Positions 1 to 6,118 of a DNA stretch of 6,118 bases are shown piece by piece. The stretch is from Actinomycetes bacterium. Lineage in GTDB: Bacteria > Actinomycetota > Actinomycetes > Actinomycetales > Cellulomonadaceae. How positions within the stretch are numbered: position 1 is the first letter of the stretch; every line of letters begins with the position of its first letter. The translations under genes were made by a program, and so were the position numbers. The notes under the pieces were generated by a model. It searched no databases. It was not told where the DNA came from and saw only the letters and a list, made by a program, of their open reading frames with translations. The DNA lies in NCBI GenBank assembly GCA_023390875.1, contig JAEWCA010000484.1:1-6118 (forward strand). The letters are read 5' to 3'.

Positions 1-21
1 GACGTGACGACCGGCCCACCG

Positions 22-37
22 CCCTCCCGGGGGAGGG
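22..37 (-). terminator. Possible U-less hairpin terminator after the chitinase gene
   Basis: CCCTCC (22-27) and GGAGGG (32-37) form a 6-bp all-strong stem around a 4-nt loop. It begins 7 bp beyond the chitinase stop codon. No T run follows on the minus strand, so it would be a hairpin-only terminator of the kind seen in actinobacteria. The stem is short and the region is C/G homopolymeric, so it could be chance. Confidence 0.4.
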
Positions 38-44
38 GGCGTGC

Positions 45-1745
<1,701 letters not shown>

Positions 1746-1750
1746 CTCCT
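1746..1750 (-). promoter_or_regulatory. Ribosome binding site of the chitinase gene (ambiguous start)
   Basis: On the minus strand AGGAG directly abuts the ATG at 1745 and lies 6 nt before a second in-frame ATG at 1739. The 6-nt spacing favours initiation at 1739, which gives a 564-residue product. A weaker GAGG about 8 nt before the first ATG could instead serve 1745. The choice only trims two residues of the signal peptide. Confidence 0.7.
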
Positions 1751-1813
1751 GGTCCTCGAGGGGGTCGTTGATCCGGGAATATGTAAGGACTGTGTACTAA
1801 TGGATCACATTGG

Positions 1814-1843
1814 ACGCTAACGACAGTCACGGGGTGAAGTCAA
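1814..1843 (-). promoter_or_regulatory. Sigma-70-type promoter of the chitinase gene
   Basis: Reading the minus strand, TTGACT (1843-1838) is followed by an 18-nt spacer and TAGCGT (1819-1814). This matches the actinobacterial housekeeping pattern TTGACN, 16-18 nt, TAGNNT. Transcription would start near 1807, giving a 5' leader of about 60 nt. The surrounding 1770-1825 stretch is noticeably AT-richer than the rest of the window, as expected for a promoter. Just downstream, TGTG (1791-1794) and CACA (1806-1809) form a loose inverted repeat over the start point that could be an operator. I do not recognise it. Confidence 0.7.
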
Positions 1844-1867
1844 CGGTCTGCCTGAGCAACTGACTGC

Positions 1868-1881
1868 TGGGAGCGTGTCCA
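1868..1881. promoter_or_regulatory. LacI-family CelR/CebR-like operator candidate
   Basis: TGGGAGCGTGTCCA matches 11 of 14 positions of the CelR/CebR cellulose-utilisation operator TGGGAGCGCTCCCA known from Thermobifida and Streptomyces. The left half is perfect and the right half is degenerate. It lies 25 bp upstream of the chitinase -35 hexamer and faces the divergent gene on its other side. The match is by eye against a remembered consensus, and a position upstream of the -35 is not the usual place for a repressor. I hold it only as a candidate. Confidence 0.35.
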
Positions 1882-1911
1882 GCGCCGACGGGTCACGGAC
1901 GGCGCACGGGA

Positions 1912-1949
1912 TTGTGACAAGAATGCCGACATCGTTGTCGAAGAATGCC
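1912..1949 (+). repeat. Imperfect direct repeat carrying the first two GAATGC motifs
   Basis: TTGTGACAAGAATGCC (1912-1927) and TTGTCGAAGAATGCC (1935-1949) share TTGT, then after a one-base length difference AAGAATGCC. The copies are spaced 22-23 bp apart, about two helical turns, so both sites would face the same side of the DNA. The first copy also contains the 9-bp palindrome TTGTGACAA. They lie about 70-110 bp upstream of the chitinase -35, a position compatible with activator binding. Confidence 0.6.
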
Positions 1950-1976
1950 TCGCGATGCGCCCGTCGACCGCATTCC
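1943..1976. promoter_or_regulatory. Convergent GAATGCC/GCATTCC pair, upstream copy
   Basis: GAATGCC (1943-1949) faces an inverted GCATTCC (1970-1976), giving a 34-bp element with the cores 27 bp apart. Its geometry closely resembles the second pair at 2125-2156. This suggests a repeated unit bound by a dimer of dimers or by two facing monomers. Confidence 0.5.
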
Positions 1977-1992
1977 GGTCGGCCCCGACCGG
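1975..1992. promoter_or_regulatory. 18-bp perfect inverted repeat (operator-like)
   Basis: CCGGTCGG (1975-1982), the spacer CC, and CCGACCGG (1985-1992) form a perfect 8-bp inverted repeat. It overlaps the last two bases of an inverted GCATTCC motif. The 2-nt spacer suits a dimeric DNA-binding protein better than an RNA hairpin, but GC-rich palindromes arise fairly easily here. Confidence 0.4.
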
Positions 1993-2124
1993 CGCAGCAG
2001 GGGGCGCGTTCACCGCCCACCGGCCCCCGACCCGCGGCGACCAGATACCTGCTACCTCGCTGACCGGACGACGCGGCCCGGTCGATCCGGGAACGGCCGG
2101 ACCGTCACGCCGGAAAGCCGCCCC

Positions 2125-2156
2125 GAATGCCGCGGAAAGGATCGCTCGCGCATTCC
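2125..2156. promoter_or_regulatory. Convergent GAATGCC/GCATTCC pair, downstream copy
   Basis: GAATGCC (2125-2131) faces GCATTCC (2150-2156) with the cores 25 bp apart. The intervening 18 bp are unrelated to those of the first pair, so only the ends and their spacing are conserved. That is what repeated protein-binding sites would show. Confidence 0.5.
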
Positions 2157-2243
2157 ACACCGGCCACGGACCAGGCGACGGCAGGCACAGGAATGCCGCA
2201 CCGACAAGGGACCGTCGGGCCCCCGAGCCTGCGGCGGTCACTC

Positions 2244-2269
2244 GTTCGGACGAACCTCCGACGAGGTTC
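2244..2269 (+). promoter_or_regulatory. Two overlapping, mutually exclusive hairpins
   Basis: GTTCG (2244-2248), GA, CGAAC (2251-2255) is one inverted repeat. GAACCTC (2252-2258), CGAC, GAGGTTC (2263-2269) is another, a perfect 7-bp stem with a 4-nt loop. They share GAAC at 2252-2255, so only one can form at a time if the region is transcribed. It lies about 165-190 bp before the surface-protein start. It could be an operator or part of a folded 5' leader. Function is unknown. Confidence 0.4.
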
Positions 2270-2419
2270 ACTCCCGGACTGCTCCCGGTTCGCCCCGGTC
2301 TGGACGCCGTCGTGTCCCACGTCACCTCATCGGGTCGACCAGGGCGCCGATCGCCGTGAGGGAATGCAGGAGCCGACCCGGCGCTGGACCAGCGCAGACG
2401 CGGCATCGCCCCCGTCTGC

Positions 2420-2426
2420 GAGAGGA
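2420..2426 (+). promoter_or_regulatory. Ribosome binding site fixing the surface-protein start
   Basis: GAGAGGA lies 6 nt before the ATG at 2433. The same reading frame stays open back to an ATG at 2127. The downstream ATG is chosen because it has this site and is followed directly by a typical signal peptide. The 102 upstream codons would bury the signal peptide. Confidence 0.7.
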
Positions 2427-2432
2427 CATCCC

Positions 2433-5400
2433 ATGCCCCGGACACGATCCGGCGACACGACCACCGGTCGCGCGACCCGCGCGGCCCCCGCGGCCCGCGT
2501 GAGCCGGCGCCTGCGCACCACCGCCCTCGCGACGGTGCTCGCCGTCGTCGTCGCACCCTTCGTCGCGCTCGGCACGGCGGTGCCTGCGGCGGCCGCGATC
2601 ACCACGCCGTTCACGTCGGTCTTCTCCGCGAACACCAACGGCGACATCGTGATGGCCGCCAACACCCTCATGACGTGCGCCGACGCGGAGCCCGACTGCG
2701 CCGCTGCCCAGGACGCCGAGTCCGGCAACTACAGCAACAACGACCACGCCGGGATGCACTTCGTGGACGACGACGGCCCCGCGAACACCACGTTCAACTC
2801 GTCGTCCGCCACGCTCACCGTCCCGGACGGGGGTGCCGTACTGTTCGCCGCGCTCGTCTGGGGAGGGCGCAACGGGAAGACCGCCACGAGCCATGCGAAC
2901 CGGTCGCTCGCGGGGAACGTGCGCCTCTTCACGCCCGACGCCGTCGACCACCCGGTGACGGCTACGACGCTCAACGACAACTTCGTCGCCACCGGGAACG
3001 CCGACGTCGCGTACAGCGGGTACGCCGACGTGACGAACATCGTCAAGCAGGCGGGGACCGGCAAGTACACCGTCGCCGACGTGCAGTCCAAGGAAGGCAC
3101 GAACCAGTACGCGGGCTGGGCGCTCGTGGTGGCCGTGTCGAACCCCGCGGCCCCGATGCGCAACCTCACGATCTTCTCCGGATTCGGGGAGGTCACCAAC
3201 AGCGGGTCCGCCAAGATCGACGTCAGCGGGTTCATGACGCCGCCCACGGGCGCGGTCAACACGACCCTCGGGGCCGTGACGTTCGAGGGCGACATGGGCC
3301 TCGTCAACGACAGCATGTCCCTGAACACCACACCGATCGCCGACGACCTCAACCCGGCGACCAACGCGTTCAACTCGACCATCAGCAACCGCGGGCAGCA
3401 GGTCACCGGCCGCTCCCCGAGCTACCACAACCAGCTCGGCTTCGACGCGGACCTGTTCGCGGCCGACGGGATCCTGAAGAACGGCGCGACGAGCGCCAGC
3501 ATCAACCTGACGACGTCCGGCGACCAGTACTTCCCGGCGATGGTCTCGTTCGCCACCGAGCTGTACGACCCGAAGCTCCTCGGCACGAAGAAGGTCGAGA
3601 ACCTCACCCGCTCGGGCAGCGCCAAGGCCGGCGACCTGCTGCGCTACACGGTCCCTGTGGACAACATCGGCCTCGACGCCGCCTCGAACAGCGTGTTCTT
3701 CGACGCCGTCCCGACCGGGACGACGTACGTCGAGGACTCCGTCACCGTCGACGGCCAGCCGCAGACGGACGACGTCGACACCGACAACACCGTCTACGTG
3801 GGGCCGTCCGGCTCGGCGGGCCAGGGCCACATCCAGGTGAACCTCGGCACCGGTGCGACCCCGACGCGCGGCGGGACCATCCCGGTCGCGACGAAGACCG
3901 TCCCGTACGTCCCCCAGCACGTCGTGACGTTCGACGTGACGGTCGACGCGTCGGTCACCAACGGGCAGGAGCTCGTCAACGCGGCGAGCCTCGTCTACTC
4001 CGGCTACTCCACCCACGCGGCGAACGCGTCCGCGACCAACGCGGTGCTCAGCCCCGTCGTCGCCGCCGAGCCCGCGGCCGGCAACCTTCCTCCGGTCGCC
4101 CCGGCCCATCTCGCGACCTTCGCGCCCACGGCCGCGCAGCCCACCAGCACCATCTCGGTGCTCACGGGCGCCAGCGACCCGGAAGGCCTCCCGCTGACCC
4201 TGGTCGGGCTGACCGACGCCGCAGGCGGCTCCGTGACGATCGTCGGCAACACCGTGATCTACGCCCCGCGTGCCGACTTCGCAGGGCGGGACGTGTTCAC
4301 GTACACGATCCGGGACAGCGCCGGGAACCAGGCGACGAACAAGGTCCAGGTCGAGGTCCTCAACTCACCGCCGGTCGCGGCGGACGACGCGGTCTCGGTC
4401 AAGGCCGACTTCACGACGGCCGTCGACGTGCTCGTGAACGACACCGACCCGAACGACGACGCGCGCACCATCCGCTCCGTGCGGACGACGACGCCCGGCG
4501 CGACGGTGGAGGTCACCGGCGGCAAGGTCTCGTACACGCCGCCGCTGCACTTCCGAGGCACCGACACGTTCACGTACGTCGTCGAGGACAGCCGTGGGGC
4601 GTCCGACGAGGCGACGGTGACCGTGACCGTCACGAACAACGCGCCGGTCGCGGTCGCCGACAGCTTCACCGGCACCGCCGGGTCCACGCTGTCGTTCACG
4701 AGCGTGCTCGCCAACGACTCGGACGTGGAGGCTGACGCGCTGACGGCGGTCAAGGTCACCGGGCCGGCGTACGGCACGCTGACACTCGCCGCGGACGGCA
4801 CGGGCACGTGGGACCCGGGCACGAGCGGTTTCCTGACGACGACGTTCACCTACAAGGCCCGCGACGGCGTCGCCGACTCGAACGTGGTCACCGTGACGCT
4901 CACGGTGCGGAGCCGACCGGTCGCGGTCGCCGACACCGCCACGGCCCCGTCGGGCACGGCGGTCGACGTCGACGTGCTGCACAACGACAGCCACCCCGAC
5001 GGCTCGCCGCTCACGCTCGTGTCGGCGACTCCCGGGACGTCCGGCACGACGGCCGTCGTCGGCGGCGTCGTCCGGTACACGCCCGACGCCGGCTACGCCG
5101 GGACGGACACGTTCACCTACACGATCGGCGACGGCTGGTCGACGAAGACCGCGACCGTGACCGTCACGGTCCTCAACTCGGCCCCCGTCGCCTCGCCCCC
5201 GTCGACGACCACGCCGTACGGCACGTCCGTCACGGTCGACCTGCTAGCGGGCGCGACCGACCTCAACCCCGGCGACGTGCTCACCGTGGTGCCGGGCAGC
5301 GCGGGCGTCCCGGTCGACGTGCACGGCACGCCGCGCGGCAGCGTCGCGGTGACGGGTGGCGTCGCGACGTACACGCCCCCGGCCGGGTTCTCCGGCCAGG

Positions 5401-5876
5401 TGCTGTTCACGTACGACGTGACCGACGGGACCGACGTGACGACGGTGACCGCCGTGGTCACGGTGCAGAACGGCACGCTCGCCCCGGGCAGCGCGACCAA
5501 GCAGGTCACGCGGTCCGGCCAGACGGTGCTCGACGTGCTCGCCGGCCTCCAGGACCCGGACGGCGGCACGCTGACGCTCGTCTCGGTGACGCAGCCCGCG
5601 CACGGCACGGTCGCGATCGTCGACGGCAAGCTCGTCTACACCCCGGAGCCCGGCTGGACCGGCACCGCGACGTTCACCTACACGGTGAGCGACGGCCAGG
5701 GCGGGACGACCACGTCGACCCTGTCGCTCGACGTCGTCGCCGAGGTGCTCGCCACCGGGCCGCTCGCGACGACCGGCGCGTCCGGCATCGGCACCCTCGC
5801 GGGTCTCGGCGGGCTGCTGGTGCTCGCCGGGCTGGTGCTCGTGGTGGTCGTCGGTCGGCGCCGCACGACGGCCTGA
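2433..5876 (+). CDS. Large secreted surface protein: DUF11-like domain, six Ig-like repeats, LAXTG wall anchor
   Basis: A 1147-residue protein, probably a wall-anchored stalk or adhesin. Residues 1-55 are a signal peptide (Arg-rich start, hydrophobic 31-48, cleavage near PAAAA). Residues 56-378 are a beta-rich region I cannot assign. It contains a YAGW motif at 226-229 followed by RNLTIFSGF at 243-251, a pattern I associate with DUF11-type surface proteins. Its only cysteines, C82 and C89, are also the only ones I find in the whole protein and could form a small disulfide loop. Residues 383-540 resemble DUF11. Residues 551-1105 are six Ig/cadherin-like repeats. Residues 1111-1115 (LATTG), a hydrophobic segment at about 1119-1140 and RRR at 1142-1144 form a sorting signal. 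No enzymatic motif is visible. The binding target is unknown. Divergence from a chitinase suggests, but does not show, a role in substrate attachment. Confidence 0.92.
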   Translation: MPRTRSGDTTTGRATRAAPAARVSRRLRTTALATVLAVVVAPFVALGTAVPAAAAITTPFTSVFSANTNGDIVMAANTLMTCADAEPDCAAAQDAESGNYSNNDHAGMHFVDDDGPANTTFNSSSATLTVPDGGAVLFAALVWGGRNGKTATSHANRSLAGNVRLFTPDAVDHPVTATTLNDNFVATGNADVAYSGYADVTNIVKQAGTGKYTVADVQSKEGTNQYAGWALVVAVSNPAAPMRNLTIFSGFGEVTNSGSAKIDVSGFMTPPTGAVNTTLGAVTFEGDMGLVNDSMSLNTTPIADDLNPATNAFNSTISNRGQQVTGRSPSYHNQLGFDADLFAADGILKNGATSASINLTTSGDQYFPAMVSFATELYDPKLLGTKKVENLTRSGSAKAGDLLRYTVPVDNIGLDAASNSVFFDAVPTGTTYVEDSVTVDGQPQTDDVDTDNTVYVGPSGSAGQGHIQVNLGTGATPTRGGTIPVATKTVPYVPQHVVTFDVTVDASVTNGQELVNAASLVYSGYSTHAANASATNAVLSPVVAAEPAAGNLPPVAPAHLATFAPTAAQPTSTISVLTGASDPEGLPLTLVGLTDAAGGSVTIVGNTVIYAPRADFAGRDVFTYTIRDSAGNQATNKVQVEVLNSPPVAADDAVSVKADFTTAVDVLVNDTDPNDDARTIRSVRTTTPGATVEVTGGKVSYTPPLHFRGTDTFTYVVEDSRGASDEATVTVTVTNNAPVAVADSFTGTAGSTLSFTSVLANDSDVEADALTAVKVTGPAYGTLTLAADGTGTWDPGTSGFLTTTFTYKARDGVADSNVVTVTLTVRSRPVAVADTATAPSGTAVDVDVLHNDSHPDGSPLTLVSATPGTSGTTAVVGGVVRYTPDAGYAGTDTFTYTIGDGWSTKTATVTVTVLNSAPVASPPSTTTPYGTSVTVDLLAGATDLNPGDVLTVVPGSAGVPVDVHGTPRGSVAVTGGVATYTPPAGFSGQVLFTYDVTDGTDVTTVTAVVTVQNGTLAPGSATKQVTRSGQTVLDVLAGLQDPDGGTLTLVSVTQPAHGTVAIVDGKLVYTPEPGWTGTATFTYTVSDGQGGTTTSTLSLDVVAEVLATGPLATTGASGIGTLAGLGGLLVLAGLVLVVVVGRRRTTA
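4083..5747 (+). repeat. Six tandem Ig/cadherin-like repeats within the surface protein
   Basis: Repeats start near residues 551, 645, 737, 828, 916 and 1014, about 90-98 residues each. Most begin with a PPVA or APVA-type strand, continue through a D-x-(D/E/N)-G/L-like loop before a Leu-Thr strand, then YTP, then FTYxxxD. The FTY motif is in every unit: FTYTIRD, FTYVVED, FTYKARD, FTYTIGD, FTYDVTD, FTYTVSD. Acidic loops such as DPEG, DPNDD and DPDGG suggest calcium binding, as in the Big_9/cadherin-like families. Repeat 3 lacks YTP and has TWDPG instead. Repeat 5 is the longest, and repeat 6 lacks the PVA opening. They probably form an extended rod. Confidence 0.85.
5763..5873 (+). other. LAXTG sortase sorting signal (class E type)
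   Basis: LATTG (5763-5777) is followed by a Gly/Leu/Val-rich membrane segment and RRRTTA at the C-terminus. LAXTG rather than LPXTG is the motif of class E sortases of high-GC actinobacteria. Cleavage between Thr and Gly would attach the protein covalently to the cell wall. No sortase is visible in the window. Confidence 0.85.
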
Positions 5877-5893
5877 CCACCGGTCTGACGTGA

Positions 5894-5927
5894 GACGGCC
5901 GGCCTGGAGCGATCCGGGCCGGCCGTC
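5894..5927 (+). terminator. Strong hairpin terminator with GCGA tetraloop, no U tract
   Basis: GACGGCCGGCC (5894-5904) pairs perfectly with GGCCGGCCGTC (5917-5927). The stem continues through a T-G wobble (5905/5916) and GGA/TCC (5906-5908/5913-5915) to the GNRA loop GCGA (5909-5912), giving 15 stacked pairs. It starts 17 bp after the stop codon of the surface-protein gene. No T run follows. Being symmetrical, it could stop transcription from either side. Confidence 0.85.
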
Positions 5928-5963
5928 CGCGTGCTGAGGACGGCGTCCGCCGGTCGCACGCCG

Positions 5964-5969
5964 TACGGT
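5964..5969 (+). promoter_or_regulatory. Putative -10 element of a leaderless transcript
   Basis: TACGGT fits TANNNT and ends 6 nt before a GTG at 5976, the spacing expected if transcription starts on the G of that GTG. I see no good -35 hexamer. This layout is common for leaderless actinobacterial genes. Confidence 0.45.
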
Positions 5970-5975
5970 GCAGCC

Positions 5976-6008
5976 GTGCGCACCCTGCCCACCCGGGACC
6001 GTCGATGA
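5976..6008 (+). CDS. Possible leaderless 10-codon ORF coupled to the next gene
   Basis: The GTG at 5976 opens a 10-residue ORF (MRTLPTRDRR) whose TGA stop at 6006-6008 overlaps the ATG at 6005 as ATGA. It has no ribosome binding site but is well placed behind TACGGT for leaderless translation. It might be a leader peptide that couples translation to the next gene. It is very short, so chance is possible. There is no recognisable run of one amino acid to suggest attenuation. Confidence 0.35.
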   Translation: MRTLPTRDRR

Positions 6009-6118
6009 CGACCGCGCCGCTCGGCCGGGTCGCCGTCGCGCTCGTCGTCCTGCTCGGGACGGCGCTGCTCGTGCTCACGGCGGCCCGCGTGCCCGTCCGG
6101 CGCGACGCGGTCGTGGCG
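6005..6118 (+). CDS. N-terminus of a membrane or secreted protein, cut by the window edge
   Basis: From the ATG at 6005 the frame stays open for 38 codons to the end of the window. The peptide starts MTTAPLGR, then has a hydrophobic stretch of about 17-18 residues (VAVALVVLLGTALLVL) and then RVPVRRDAVVA. This looks like an N-terminal membrane anchor or signal peptide. A weak GGGA lies 6 nt before the ATG. It follows the terminator of the surface-protein gene, so it is probably a separate transcription unit. Too little is present to name it. Class E sortases have such an N-terminal helix and would fit the neighbour, but so would many other proteins. Confidence 0.6.
   Translation, partial: MTTAPLGRVAVALVVLLGTALLVLTAARVPVRRDAVVA

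Larger units (their letters stand above)
1921..2368. repeat. Cluster of seven GAATGC-core motifs in the divergent intergenic region
   Basis: The core GAATGC occurs on the plus strand at 1921, 1943, 2125, 2191 and 2362, and inverted (GCATTC) at 1970-1975 and 2150-2155. The flanking bases give a rough consensus (A/G)GAATGC(C/G). Four copies read GGAATGC and four read GAATGCC, one of them both. I see no copy elsewhere in the 6.1 kb. With three A/T positions in such GC-rich DNA, about 0.1 copies would be expected here counting both strands. The cluster spans the DNA between the chitinase promoter and the surface-protein gene. It looks like an array of binding sites for one regulator. I do not recognise the regulator. 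Confidence 0.7.

Noticed and set aside
1746..1850. DasR-type operator expected near actinobacterial chitinase genes
   Set aside because: No sequence close to the DasR box (ACTGGTCTAGACCACT-like) is present. The CCTCGAGG palindrome at 1754-1761 is too short and different.
1921..2368. All GGAAT cores read as ECF sigma -35 elements
   Set aside because: Copies occur in both orientations, and apart from the one at 2190 I find no suitable CGTC or GTT at 16-19 nt. A repeated protein-binding site fits better.
2127..2432. In-frame 102-codon N-terminal extension of the surface protein from an ATG at 2127
   Set aside because: It would place the signal peptide more than 100 residues inside the protein. 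It has irregular Arg/Pro/Ser composition and overlaps the motif cluster, whereas the ATG at 2433 has its own ribosome binding site.
2322..4109. Long minus-strand ORF of 595 codons opposite the surface protein
   Set aside because: It is an Arg/Gly/Asp/Val-rich shadow frame with no domain or motif, and the plus strand frame has a clear signal peptide and domain order.
2675..4735. Plus-strand ORF of 686 codons in another frame of the surface protein, and the similar one at 4808-5893
   Set aside because: Both are Arg-rich shadow translations that overlap the well-supported frame.

Overview
The window is very GC-rich (roughly 70% or more by eye) with strong G/C third-position bias. It encodes long secreted proteins with Pro-Thr linkers, a CBM2 module and a LAXTG sorting signal. 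This points to a high-GC actinobacterium, most likely a polysaccharide-degrading Micrococcales lineage (Cellulomonas or Promicromonosporaceae type). That placement is inferred from protein style and not proven.

Layout: (1) Positions 45-1745 on the minus strand encode a complete secreted GH18 chitinase: signal peptide, CBM2, Pro-Thr linker, GH18 catalytic domain. (2) Positions 1746-2432 form a 687-bp divergent intergenic region. It holds a good sigma-70-type promoter and ribosome binding site for the chitinase, a site resembling the CelR/CebR operator, several perfect inverted repeats, and seven copies of a GAATGC core confined to 1921-2368. (3) Positions 2433-5876 on the plus strand encode a 1147-residue surface protein: signal peptide, unassigned N-terminal region, DUF11-like domain, six tandem Ig/cadherin-like repeats, and a C-terminal LATTG-hydrophobic helix-RRR sorting signal. 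(4) Positions 5894-5927 form a strong hairpin terminator without a U tract. (5) Positions 5964-6118 hold a possible leaderless 10-codon ORF whose stop overlaps (ATGA) the start of a further gene cut by the window edge.

How it may work together: the chitinase is secreted and binds and cuts chitin or a similar crystalline polysaccharide. The divergently encoded protein looks like a wall-anchored stalk or adhesin. The shared intergenic region, with its unusual repeated motif, could coordinate the two, for example for attachment to and digestion of an insoluble substrate. This link is an inference from arrangement. The strongest candidate for something undescribed is the GAATGC cluster, together with the absence of any recognisable housekeeping promoter for the surface-protein gene.
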